Shown: positions 56,203 through 63,838 of the stretch, piece after piece
Position numbering within the stretch: the stretch's first letter is position 1
How the letters are laid out: every line of letters begins with the position of its first letter
Assembly (NCBI GenBank): GCA_965247565.1
Contig: CBDFHF010000003.1
Coordinates: forward strand, 2,542,001 to 2,606,000
Length of the DNA: 64,000 bases
Source of the DNA: CBDFHF01 sp965247565
GTDB lineage: Bacteria; Pseudomonadota; Gammaproteobacteria; Methylococcales; Methylomonadaceae
Direction: 5' to 3'
Notes under the pieces: generated by a model
Databases searched by the model: none
What the model saw: the letters and a program-made list of their open reading frames with translations, nothing else
Told to the model about the DNA's origin: nothing
Translations under genes and position numbers: made by a program

Positions 56203-56864
56203 GAATTCTGGCCAAATACATAACCTTGGCCACGACGAGTTTGGATTAACTCGCTCCCGACAATCCGACGTAATCGATTCACATAGACCTCAATGACATT
56301 GCTGTCCGGGTCGTTGTCGTATTCATAAATATGCTCGCCTAAATGCGACTTGCTTAGAATTTTTCCAGGATGCAGCATGAAGTAGCGCAATAACTTAAAC
56401 TCGATAGCGGTTAAGTTTATGGGTTTGTCGCCGTTTATGATGACAGTTTGCAGTTGCTCGTTAAGTTCGACGCCTTCCAGATTAAGAGCTACCTGATTTT
56501 GCCGACAAGCACGCTTTAACAATGCTTGAACACGCGCCAATAGCTCCTGAGTATGGAAAGGTTTGCCGAGATAATCATCGGCCCCGGCTTTAAAACCGTC
56601 GACTTTTTCATGCCAAGCGTCTCGAGAAGTCAGTATGATGACGGGCACAAGATTGCCCATTTTTCGCCAGTGTTTTAAAACGTCCATTCCAGGCATTTTT
56701 GGCAAGCCTAAATCAAGAATGACTAAATCATAATTTTCGGTTGTTCCTAAAAATTCACCACGTTCACCGTCCAGTGCGGTATCCACCGCAAATCCGGCAG
56801 AACTTAAATCACACTTCAAAGACTTAGATAAATCAACATCATCCTCCACGATCAACAGCCGCAT
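56199..56864 (-). CDS. OmpR-family response regulator
   Basis: A 221-residue regulator. The receiver domain has the acidic pair (EDDVDL), the phosphorylated Asp in VILDLGLPKMPG, and Lys in GKPFHTQEL. The winged-helix output domain (about 125-220) ends YVNRLRRIVGSELIQTRRGQGY. It belongs to the PhoP/QseB-like subgroup. It precedes its histidine kinase and is divergent from the envelope cluster that starts at 57105, a plausible target. Confidence 0.92.
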   Translation of the reverse strand: MRLLIVEDDVDLSKSLKCDLSSAGFAVDTALDGERGEFLGTTENYDLVILDLGLPKMPGMDVLKHWRKMGNLVPVIILTSRDAWHEKVDGFKAGADDYLGKPFHTQELLARVQALLKRACRQNQVALNLEGVELNEQLQTVIINGDKPINLTAIEFKLLRYFMLHPGKILSKSHLGEHIYEYDNDPDSNVIEVYVNRLRRIVGSELIQTRRGQGYVFGQNS

Positions 56865-56946
56865 GAGTTTAGCTCCCCTGAATATTTATGCAAAAGGTGG
56901 ATAATGCCCAAAATATTTTTGTGTTCATTGGGTCTACGCTCGGCTC

Positions 56947-56975
56947 ATTCAAATGGACGGCTATTCAAATATAAT
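56947..56975 (+). promoter_or_regulatory. Candidate promoter with direct repeats upstream of the envelope cluster
   Basis: A perfect -10 box TATAAT at 56970-56975 lies 17 bases after a weak -35 (ATTCAA at 56947-56952). The octamer ATTCAAAT occurs twice, at 56947-56954 and 56963-56970, flanking the spacer. A weak -35 with repeats suits activation by a regulator, perhaps the divergent OmpR-type one. Confidence 0.45.
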
Positions 56976-57104
56976 GCAAAAAAAACAAAGAAACATAAAC
57001 TTTCCAGTAAAATGCGGGCGCAGAGTAGATAGGTTTAATTTCACTAAACGGATGCTACTCATTTTCATCGATATCGCTTAACTAGTAAGGAAATATTCCG
57101 AATT

Positions 57105-57683
57105 ATGCCAACAGAACACGCGCTTCCTGACCACATAACTAAAATATTAGTCAGAACCCAAGCTACGCTAGCTCTATTAATTCTTTTGGGCTTGGCTGGA
57201 TTGGATTTCTTTTTTCCCACGGCATACCGCTTGCAGGCCGGTTTGCATGGTTTAACCACCATTTCAGCTTTGGTGGTGGGTACGTTTCTGACGCACCGGG
57301 CTTACCCGCTCATTCGTGGTATGCATTGTAACCTGGAATCATTACGGCGCTGGTTGTTGGGTGCATTCGCGTTAAATTTTCTGGGTGCGGTGAGCGGCAA
57401 CTGGATGTACATGCGTTATCGAGGGCAAGATGGACCGAAAGACTGGATATTAGCAAATGTGCCGGCTTTTCAGAATGTGTTGATGGAATTTAAGGAGTTT
57501 GTCAGCTTATTTCCATTTCCATTGATCTTGTCGGCTGTTTTTATCATGTTCTATTACGGTAACGCTCTGCACATACGCCGAGATTTAAGCCAGTTGGTTG
57601 GCGTGCTCATTTTAGTTTCCTGGCTGTTTCTGCTGTTAGGTTTTGTTGCCGGGTTGGTGCTGGCTAAGCTGCGTTTTGTTTGA
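57105..57683 (+). CDS. Multi-pass inner-membrane protein of unknown function
   Basis: A 192-residue protein with about four to five membrane segments (near 18-38, 48-66, 83-100, 135-152, 165-188). His residues occur near membrane edges (FLTHRAYP, GMHCNLES, NALHIRRD), which could bind metal or haem. I do not recognise the family. It heads the plus-strand set that includes the CopC-like protein. An AAGGAAAT lies 14 bases upstream, rather far from the ATG. Confidence 0.6.
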   Translation: MPTEHALPDHITKILVRTQATLALLILLGLAGLDFFFPTAYRLQAGLHGLTTISALVVGTFLTHRAYPLIRGMHCNLESLRRWLLGAFALNFLGAVSGNWMYMRYRGQDGPKDWILANVPAFQNVLMEFKEFVSLFPFPLILSAVFIMFYYGNALHIRRDLSQLVGVLILVSWLFLLLGFVAGLVLAKLRFV

Positions 57684-57694
57684 GAGAATTTGTT

Positions 57695-58135
57695 ATGTCA
57701 AATAGTAATCCGAGTGAAAAACCAGCACCGTCGATGACTGACGAACTGCCTAGTACAAAAGCTATTTATACCGGGCCGGCTATTGCGGCCACATTAGCGC
57801 CGGTATTGGGATTTTATACCTTAATGATCAGCCACCATATATCCCGACTGAGCAAAGAATGGGATAAATTTATCCATTCTTATGGCTATTGGATTCCGGG
57901 TTCAACTGGTACAGGGCCGGACGGTAGTATTGGTTCTTATACTGGAAAAGAAACCCTGGCAATAGTGGTCTGGCTAGTAAGCTGGGCAGTTTTTCATGTG
58001 CTTTGGCAAAAACAGGATTTACCCATAAAGCGCTGGGTACCCATCTTTTTAGGCGCGATGGGTTTGGTTACGTTAGGATTTTTTCATCCGCTGGTAGATC
58101 CGATTATCTATGTGTTGATTGATATTTTTGGCTAA
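57695..58135 (+). CDS. Small inner-membrane protein of unknown function
   Basis: A 146-residue protein with about four membrane segments after a hydrophilic N-terminus. A SHHISRLSKEWDKFIHSYGYW region and a WAVFHVLW segment supply His residues within or near the membrane. I do not recognise it. GAGAG before ATG 57695 decides the start over an in-frame TTG at 57680. It follows the first membrane protein gene by 11 bases and likely forms a complex with it. Confidence 0.6.
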   Translation: MSNSNPSEKPAPSMTDELPSTKAIYTGPAIAATLAPVLGFYTLMISHHISRLSKEWDKFIHSYGYWIPGSTGTGPDGSIGSYTGKETLAIVVWLVSWAVFHVLWQKQDLPIKRWVPIFLGAMGLVTLGFFHPLVDPIIYVLIDIFG

Positions 58136-58176
58136 ACACTCGCCGAACAACTAAGTTAGAGATTAATTAAGTATTT

Positions 58177-58551
58177 ATGAAACAACTCTTCGTAAAAGCA
58201 GTCCTACTGTTCGCAGTGATGATTATGGCTATTTGGGCTCAGCAAACTTTAGCTGAGGGAGTTCTGATGAAAGCGCAACCTCGTGATAATTCCGTGGTCA
58301 AAGCTTTCGATGGCCAAGTTAAATTATGGTTTAGCGGCAACGTCAGTGACCGATCGCCTTCTTTGATCGTTTTAGATAGTAATGGCAACCGTGTCGATAA
58401 CAGCGATATGCAACTGGACATTGATGATCGTAGTGAATTAAGTGCTACGACCAAGTCTTTGTCCCCTGGTAACTATATCATCCGCTATAGGGTGGTAACC
58501 GAAGACGGCTTAGTGGTCAGTGGTCTTAGCAGATTCACCATCAAGCCATGA
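58177..58551 (+). CDS. CopC-fold periplasmic protein lacking the usual copper-binding His
   Basis: A 124-residue exported protein. A signal peptide ends near TLAEG. The rest is the CopC immunoglobulin-like fold: AQPRDNSVVKA, VKLWFSGNV, SLIVLDSNGNRVD, and VTEDGLVVSGLSRFTI. Canonical CopC binds Cu(II) with an N-terminal His and a His in the DGH-VSG motif; here the first is absent and the second is Leu. The fold assignment is good, but canonical copper binding is doubtful. A structural or redox-complex role is possible. Confidence 0.75.
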   Translation: MKQLFVKAVLLFAVMIMAIWAQQTLAEGVLMKAQPRDNSVVKAFDGQVKLWFSGNVSDRSPSLIVLDSNGNRVDNSDMQLDIDDRSELSATTKSLSPGNYIIRYRVVTEDGLVVSGLSRFTIKP

Positions 58552-58573
58552 CTCTTTTTTGGAGTGTAATGCA

Positions 58574-59188
58574 ATGAATATTTCTAATATCCTGATCAAA
58601 GCCCTGCCTTTTTTACTGGTTTCTTCCATTACAACGGCTTCAGTGCCTTTAGCGCCAAGGGCAGGAGCAGGCGGCAAGATGGACATGTATGGATGCATGC
58701 AAAGTAACGAGTATTACATTGCAAATTTTGCCGCCTACCAAACCGATCCGCAGCAACCTAAGGCCGAAAAAGCCCTACAGACTGCGCTGTGTCAGGAGAT
58801 ACCTAACGCAGGAGCCACGCAAGTAACCGTCGATTTATTAGATCGCGATGTGCGTAACAAACCGGTCGTTCTGAAAGTATTGGATGGTAGCGGTAAAGTG
58901 CTCGCAGAAACTCCGGCGACCGTTGCCAAACAGGGTGTGATTACGGTAAATGCTAATTTTCCAAACGCCGGAAATTATGAGGCGGTAGTTTATGTAGACG
59001 ATACCGATATGCACGTCGCCCAAGCAACCAGTGCTTTGCATATACCGCTCACAGTAGCACTGGTTAGCGCTGGGTCTACAGCCTCTTTAAGCAATTTGCT
59101 GTTAATCGTTTTAGGTGTTGGCGGCGGGGCTTTCGGATTGGGAAAATTAATGCCACGAATCCTCAAAGCCAAGCCAGCAGCAGTGTGA
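58574..59188 (+). CDS. Exported protein with C-terminal membrane anchor
   Basis: A 204-residue protein of unknown family. A signal peptide is at residues 1-25. A periplasmic part begins with Met/Cys-rich GGKMDMYGCMQ and has one more Cys (ALCQEI). A beta-rich domain (about 70-160) includes VYVDDTDMHVAQ. A membrane segment near the end (LSNLLLIVLGVGGGAFGLG) and a basic tail anchor it. Layout (signal, metal-ligand-rich domain, C-terminal helix) recalls PmoD-like proteins, but I see no matching motif. GGAGTG before ATG 58574 sets the start. Confidence 0.6.
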   Translation: MNISNILIKALPFLLVSSITTASVPLAPRAGAGGKMDMYGCMQSNEYYIANFAAYQTDPQQPKAEKALQTALCQEIPNAGATQVTVDLLDRDVRNKPVVLKVLDGSGKVLAETPATVAKQGVITVNANFPNAGNYEAVVYVDDTDMHVAQATSALHIPLTVALVSAGSTASLSNLLLIVLGVGGGAFGLGKLMPRILKAKPAAV

Positions 59189-59200
59189 TTGCCAAATTCG

Positions 59201-59692
59201 CTAGTGTCCTGGAGCAAAGGACTGGTTGGCAAAAGGGTTAAAAGTAGGTCTGACCACCACGTTGAAGCCAAAGTCCGAAGTTTGATGGCAGGCATTACAA
59301 CCCGCAGTCACCGCATCGTAGCTTTTTGTAAAACTAGTGATGTCTTTTGCTTTAATTGCTGCTTCCAAGCCTGCGAGCGGCTTACTCATGGTGGCTGCAA
59401 TCAAGGTAGGCATAGGGGTGGGGGAGGATTTATGGATAGGATGGAATTTCTCCGCATCTTCCATCCCTTCGTGTAGTTCTTCAAGTTCATACTCAGCTAG
59501 ATCCCAGTTCTCCGATTGGCCGGCAAACCACAGCTTAGCGTGACGCATGGCTGTTAGCGTCATGATTTCTCCTAAGCCAGGCGTATATTGTTGTAGTGCA
59601 CCTTTATTTTCTTCAGTGGTGTTGGATGCGCAACCTGCTAATTGTATGCTTGCAGCTAAAATGGACAAGCCGGCAATTCTTTTTAACTTCAT
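59201..59692 (-). CDS. Predicted c-type haem lipoprotein
   Basis: A 163-residue protein. The lipobox LAGC puts the lipid on Cys 21. The mature part is helical with one haem site, AGCNACHQTSDFGF near residues 130-143, near the C-terminus as in cytochrome c'/c556-type four-helix proteins. It should reside in the periplasm, attached to a membrane, as electron carrier or sensor. It follows the SUMF1-type gene by 33 bases on the same strand and converges on the anchored protein at 58574-59188 with a 12-base gap. Confidence 0.75.
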   Translation of the reverse strand: MKLKRIAGLSILAASIQLAGCASNTTEENKGALQQYTPGLGEIMTLTAMRHAKLWFAGQSENWDLAEYELEELHEGMEDAEKFHPIHKSSPTPMPTLIAATMSKPLAGLEAAIKAKDITSFTKSYDAVTAGCNACHQTSDFGFNVVVRPTFNPFANQSFAPGH

Positions 59693-59725
59693 AAAAACTC
59701 CTCAATAAATAATGCTAATGTGAAT

Positions 59726-60505
59726 TTACATTTGTCTTAATAGCCGAAATCCTAAATCACGACTGCGGCTATTGGGTAAGCCGCTATAACGGAGCGCACA
59801 GCGAAGATTGACCGCTTTAGCAACCCAACTACCGCCGCGATAAACTCGATATTGCCCGGAAGATGGTCCTTGCGGATCTTTTTCCGGACTGGCGCCATAG
59901 TAGGAGTCGCCGTACCAATCCTGTACCCATTCCCAGACATTGCCATGCATATCATGCAAGCCCCACGGATTCGGTTTTTTTTGTCCGACATCATGGCTGG
60001 CGCCACCGTAGCCTTCGTTGCCAAACCAAGCGTATTCCGGTAAATCTTTGGGGTCATCACCGAATGAATATACCGATCTACTACCTGCTCTGGCGGCGTA
60101 TTCCCATTCCGCTTCAGTTGGCAGACGAAATAAATTATTGCCCTCTTTAGCATTTAATTTTTTAATAAACTCTTGGACATCATCCCAGCTAACTTTCTCT
60201 ACTGGTTTGTACAAGCCCTTAGACTTGCTTGGATTGCCACCCATGATGTCTTCCCATTGTTTCTGAGAAACCTCGGTTTCACCTAAATAGAATGGTTTTT
60301 CGATGCAAACCTGATGAACGGGCAGTTCAGCGGCGCTGCTTTCCTTAAACTCTTTGTCCTGACCCATCTGAAAACAACCTGCCGGAATTTTAACAAATTG
60401 GATGCCCATGAAAGCCTGCACCTCGATAGCCTTTGCTGATTGCCAACCCAACATTGATAAAGTCAATAGCTGTAAGATTTTGGGGATTTTGCGCCTTGAT
60501 TTCAT
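59726..60505 (-). CDS. Exported SUMF1/formylglycine-generating-enzyme-type protein
   Basis: A 259-residue protein with a signal peptide (cleavage near AKAIE) and one SUMF1 domain: FVKIPAGCFQMGQ, ETEVSQKQWE, LPTEAEWEYAARAG, GLHDMHGNVWEWVQDWYG, RVYRGGSW, and RCALRYSG, ending GFRLLRQM. True formylglycine enzymes use two Cys near the end; only one is seen here (RCALR), so sulfatase activation is doubtful. Such domains also occur in ligand-binding or other oxidase proteins. It probably shares an operon with the haem lipoprotein gene. Confidence 0.78.
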   Translation of the reverse strand: MKSRRKIPKILQLLTLSMLGWQSAKAIEVQAFMGIQFVKIPAGCFQMGQDKEFKESSAAELPVHQVCIEKPFYLGETEVSQKQWEDIMGGNPSKSKGLYKPVEKVSWDDVQEFIKKLNAKEGNNLFRLPTEAEWEYAARAGSRSVYSFGDDPKDLPEYAWFGNEGYGGASHDVGQKKPNPWGLHDMHGNVWEWVQDWYGDSYYGASPEKDPQGPSSGQYRVYRGGSWVAKAVNLRCALRYSGLPNSRSRDLGFRLLRQM

Positions 60506-60598
60506 GATGGCTCCTTCGCATGTTAATTAAAACTTTCATAGCGGAATACTGCGACAGCTAATCGCAAGCTTTATAATAACAATTAAGTAACCCCATTT

Positions 60599-60629
60599 AC
60601 ATTTATCTTAAACACGTAGACTTAAATGT
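60599..60629. promoter_or_regulatory. Inverted repeat in the SUMF1 / thioredoxin divergent promoter
   Basis: ACATTTA and TAAATGT form a perfect inverted repeat with a 17-base spacer, within the 156-base gap between divergent genes. It may be an operator serving both. AAGGAG follows it, just before the ATG at 60662. Confidence 0.35.
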
Positions 60630-60661
60630 GGTCGTAATATCAATCCAAAGGAGAAACCGCC

Positions 60662-61159
60662 ATGTTGGTGAAATCATCGATATTCCATTTGCTTGTTATT
60701 GTAGGTTTAACTGCACTTAGCATAAATACTTATGCTGAACCCGCTACTTTAAAAGCTTTTAAGGCAGGTAGTTATCAGCAACTACTGACCGAACATAATC
60801 AGCAACCTTTTATGCTGGTTGTTTGGTCAATTACTTGCTCTTCTTGCCTAAAAGATATGGCTTTGCTGAGCAGTGTAAACAAAAATAATCCGACACTTGA
60901 TATTGTGATGCTATCCACCGACGACAGCTCGTCCAGCGAACAAATCCAAAAAGTTCTCGCGAAAAATGATTTAGCAAAGCTGGAAAACTGGATTTATGCA
61001 GATGAAAATACTCAAAAACTGCAATATGAAATTGATTCAAACTGGTATGGCGAATTACCACGAACGTATTTCTTTGATAAGAGTCATCAACGTCAGGGAG
61101 TAAGCGGTGTATTGAGCAAAGCTGATTACGATGCCCGTATTGCTAAAATTTCACCCTAA
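60662..61159 (+). CDS. Periplasmic thioredoxin-like (TlpA-type) protein
   Basis: A 165-residue exported protein. A signal peptide ends near TYAE. The thioredoxin fold has the redox pair in WSITCSSCLKDM and the cis-Pro in GELPRTYFFD. It could reduce or insert copper in partner proteins, such as the Cys-bearing lipoprotein encoded next, or mature the nearby haem protein. The start has an AAGGAG site. It is divergent from the SUMF1-type gene. Confidence 0.82.
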   Translation: MLVKSSIFHLLVIVGLTALSINTYAEPATLKAFKAGSYQQLLTEHNQQPFMLVVWSITCSSCLKDMALLSSVNKNNPTLDIVMLSTDDSSSSEQIQKVLAKNDLAKLENWIYADENTQKLQYEIDSNWYGELPRTYFFDKSHQRQGVSGVLSKADYDARIAKISP

Positions 61160-61224
61160 TTCGCCGTGAGACAGCAATATCGGCAATTGATGCACAACTG
61201 AACTGGTCTTTTCAAGGATTTCTA

Positions 61225-62484
61225 ATGCAGCAAGTAACTTCTTTTTCACATCAGGCTAAATTTAATCAATTGTTAATATGCTCGATTTTATGTGCAGCAT
61301 TATGCTTAACTGGCTGTACCTCCCAAATTCTGACACCAATATCACAAATAAGCGGTACTTATCCCATTTATCCCAAGACTTCGTTGGGTTTGCTCGATAT
61401 TGCCAGCTTTGATACTTACGAAGATAAACAGGCTATTCATGTACTGGTAGCGGGCAGAAGTGCACAGGACGATAAGCAAAACGAACTGCGTTACTTGCAT
61501 TCTGAAGACGGTGGCAGGCATTGGTCGATTCCGGCCGCGATCAATACCCACTTACCTGTGGCGGCTATGAATAAAGTGGGAAATGATGTGCAGCTGGCCG
61601 TCAGTGGTGATCGACTATTGGCTTTATGGCAAACGACTGGCGAGTTACCTGGCATGGGGGCTTTGGCAAGCGCTTATTCAGAAGATGGGGGGAAAACTTG
61701 GCATGCGGGCGCCAACCCAGCGAGTGATGTAAATGGCGACCAATCTCACAGCGATATTGCAGTAGATGGTCAAGGTGTATTTCATGCGGTATGGCTGGCC
61801 GATCCTGAAGAAAATGGTTATCAAGGCTTACATTACGCACGATCAGTCGATGTCGGAAGACATTGGCAAGCCAGCAAAACCTTAGATGATTCTAGCTGTT
61901 CATGCTGCTGGAATACACTAAAAGTAACGTCAATTGGCGAGTTGAATGTGTTGTATCGAGACATGGAACCACGCGATATGGCGCTCATGCAATCCAAAGA
62001 TCAGGGTTATACTTGGGCAAAACATAGCAGTGTTGGGAAGTTTGATTGGCAGTTTGATGGCTGCCCTCATATTGGTGGTGGATTGGCTTTTAACCAAGCT
62101 GATTCGAATGTCGAGTTTGATAGCATCGTTTGGACGGGTGAGGAAAAGCAGCAAGGCTTATATCATTTGCATTCCAGCGATAACGGCTTAACTTGGTCCA
62201 AGCCTTTTAAATTGGGTAAAAACCCAACCCACAGTGATATAGCGGTTTCGGCTGAGCACATTCTTACTGCTGTATGGGACGAACGAGAATCGGAGGGTTC
62301 AAGCATATTTACTGCGCAATCCAGCGATAACGGCAAGTCTTGGACGCTTCCTGTGCGCTTATCTCAAGAGGGTAACAGTGCAACGCACCCGCGAGCACTG
62401 GCAACTTTAGCAGGAGTTATCGTCATGTGGACTGAGAAGCAAAATAAACAATTAAGTCAATGGGCATATACCGTTATCGAGTAG
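61225..62484 (+). CDS. BNR-repeat (sialidase-like propeller) lipoprotein with a CxCC motif
   Basis: A 419-residue lipoprotein: signal with LTGC lipobox (about residue 31). The body is a predicted beta-propeller with at least five Asp-box motifs (SEDGGRHW, SEDGGKTW, SKDQGYTW, SSDNGLTW, SSDNGKSW). Between the second and third is SSCSCCWN (Cys 225, 227, 228), followed later by GCPHIGG. The sialidase Arg triad is not evident to me, so sugar hydrolysis is doubtful. The Cys cluster and the thioredoxin gene 65 bases upstream suggest a disulphide- or metal-dependent role. Confidence 0.7.
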   Translation: MQQVTSFSHQAKFNQLLICSILCAALCLTGCTSQILTPISQISGTYPIYPKTSLGLLDIASFDTYEDKQAIHVLVAGRSAQDDKQNELRYLHSEDGGRHWSIPAAINTHLPVAAMNKVGNDVQLAVSGDRLLALWQTTGELPGMGALASAYSEDGGKTWHAGANPASDVNGDQSHSDIAVDGQGVFHAVWLADPEENGYQGLHYARSVDVGRHWQASKTLDDSSCSCCWNTLKVTSIGELNVLYRDMEPRDMALMQSKDQGYTWAKHSSVGKFDWQFDGCPHIGGGLAFNQADSNVEFDSIVWTGEEKQQGLYHLHSSDNGLTWSKPFKLGKNPTHSDIAVSAEHILTAVWDERESEGSSIFTAQSSDNGKSWTLPVRLSQEGNSATHPRALATLAGVIVMWTEKQNKQLSQWAYTVIE

Positions 62485-62521
62485 TTTTATGCGAATCTCT
62501 CATTTTTTCATAATGAATACC

Positions 62522-63826
62522 TTAAGTAATTTTCATTAATGCACTTCGATTATCCGTAGAGGGTTTAACTTTTACCGCCGACTCCAAAGATACATCATTT
62601 CTTTCTGCTAACAAGCGCTGCAATATAACTACAAACGATGCAAAATGCCAAGGTAAGTCAAAGTAAGACAAACTTAAAAAAGCACCTCCAGAAAAATAGG
62701 CTATTAGACCAACCTGCAACATTTTCGCTAACGCACTAAATTGATGTAACTCACTATCCTTTGCTGTTTGTTTGATAATAGCGGCCAAGGCTCGCCATAC
62801 CAAAAAATAAAATAATAAAAACAGAATTAATCCGAGCCATCCATGATCAGCCAACACAGAAAAGTAAATACTATGCGCGGCGTGAACATCAGCGGGGTTT
62901 GGTGCATACAAAGCAAAAGTCGAGGGTTCCCAGGAGTCGAAGCCCATACCGAAAAAGTTATCATTTGCTGCATGAAAAGCGTATTCCCAGGCATTGAGGC
63001 GCCCCATTGCGGAATTGTCTTGTTCATAAGATTGGATCGTACTCATTCTCTGGTGCCATGTTTCAGGCATAAACGCAAACAAGACAGCGCCGAGAATAAC
63101 GATAAAGAAACCGCTTAATATCTTGTGATTACTCTTGAACCAATAGACCAAACCCACTGATGCAATGGCTATTAACGCGCCTCGGGATTGGCTTCCTAGA
63201 ACAGTGAAAAAGCTTAATGTAATAGCGGCAATAAGTCCTTTTTTAATATTTTTGTTATCTGTCGTTTGATATAAAAACATCATTAAGGCTATTGCCATTA
63301 ATATAGCCAAAGCTAGGCTATTATTGTCCTCTATAAATGTTCCAGATGGACCCCAAACTATGAATCCTCCACCTGTCAATAAAGTAAATACCCCGCCCTT
63401 CACGCTAAAATAACCTATTGATAATACGATCACCCATATAAGTTCTCTTAGCTTTTTAATATCCGTAATTAACATCATAGTTAAAAAGATGGGTAATTGT
63501 ATCTTTAGTACCTTGAAGTATTGCTCGGTTGCATCTGCCGGAAAATAAGCCAGCGAAGTAGTTATTGTCATCCAAATAATAAAAACAATCCAAAGTGCGG
63601 TTATTGCATTTAATGGCGGTTTTCTTACGCCTTTCGAGAAAAGCATAGCGGCAAACAAGGTTAATGCCGTTATTTGGGCAAAGGGTAAGCTGTAGGCAAA
63701 TCCGTAGCATAACCGGTGTGGATTCATATAACCAAGCCAAGACCAGAGCAAAATGCCCATATAAGGTTTTTTTAGTGTGTAAAAACAACCCGCTAAAACA
63801 GCGAGAGTCACTATTATGTCGCGCAT
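62522..63826 (-). CDS. Putative O-glycosylation ligase, exosortase-A-associated (Wzy/WaaL-like)
   Basis: A 434-residue inner-membrane protein with about ten to eleven membrane segments. Family signatures are visible: WSWLGYMNPHRLCYGFAYSLP at the N-terminus, SQSRGALIA, MGFDSWEP, and the long periplasmic-loop ending AAHSIYFSVLADHGWLGL. This group occurs in exosortase-A loci and is thought to polymerise or ligate glycans, perhaps on sorted proteins. It starts 12 bases after a partial deacetylase gene, so an exosortase/exopolysaccharide cluster probably continues to the right. Confidence 0.88.
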   Translation of the reverse strand: MRDIIVTLAVLAGCFYTLKKPYMGILLWSWLGYMNPHRLCYGFAYSLPFAQITALTLFAAMLFSKGVRKPPLNAITALWIVFIIWMTITTSLAYFPADATEQYFKVLKIQLPIFLTMMLITDIKKLRELIWVIVLSIGYFSVKGGVFTLLTGGGFIVWGPSGTFIEDNNSLALAILMAIALMMFLYQTTDNKNIKKGLIAAITLSFFTVLGSQSRGALIAIASVGLVYWFKSNHKILSGFFIVILGAVLFAFMPETWHQRMSTIQSYEQDNSAMGRLNAWEYAFHAANDNFFGMGFDSWEPSTFALYAPNPADVHAAHSIYFSVLADHGWLGLILFLLFYFLVWRALAAIIKQTAKDSELHQFSALAKMLQVGLIAYFSGGAFLSLSYFDLPWHFASFVVILQRLLAERNDVSLESAVKVKPSTDNRSALMKIT

Positions 63827-63838
63827 TATTCTTTACCC

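Noticed and set aside
59726..60505. Functional sulfatase-activating enzyme
   Set aside because: Only one of the two expected Cys near the C-terminus is seen and no sulfatase gene is in the window.
61225..62484. True sialidase
   Set aside because: Only Asp-box repeats are evident; the catalytic Arg triad is not, so the name would mislead.
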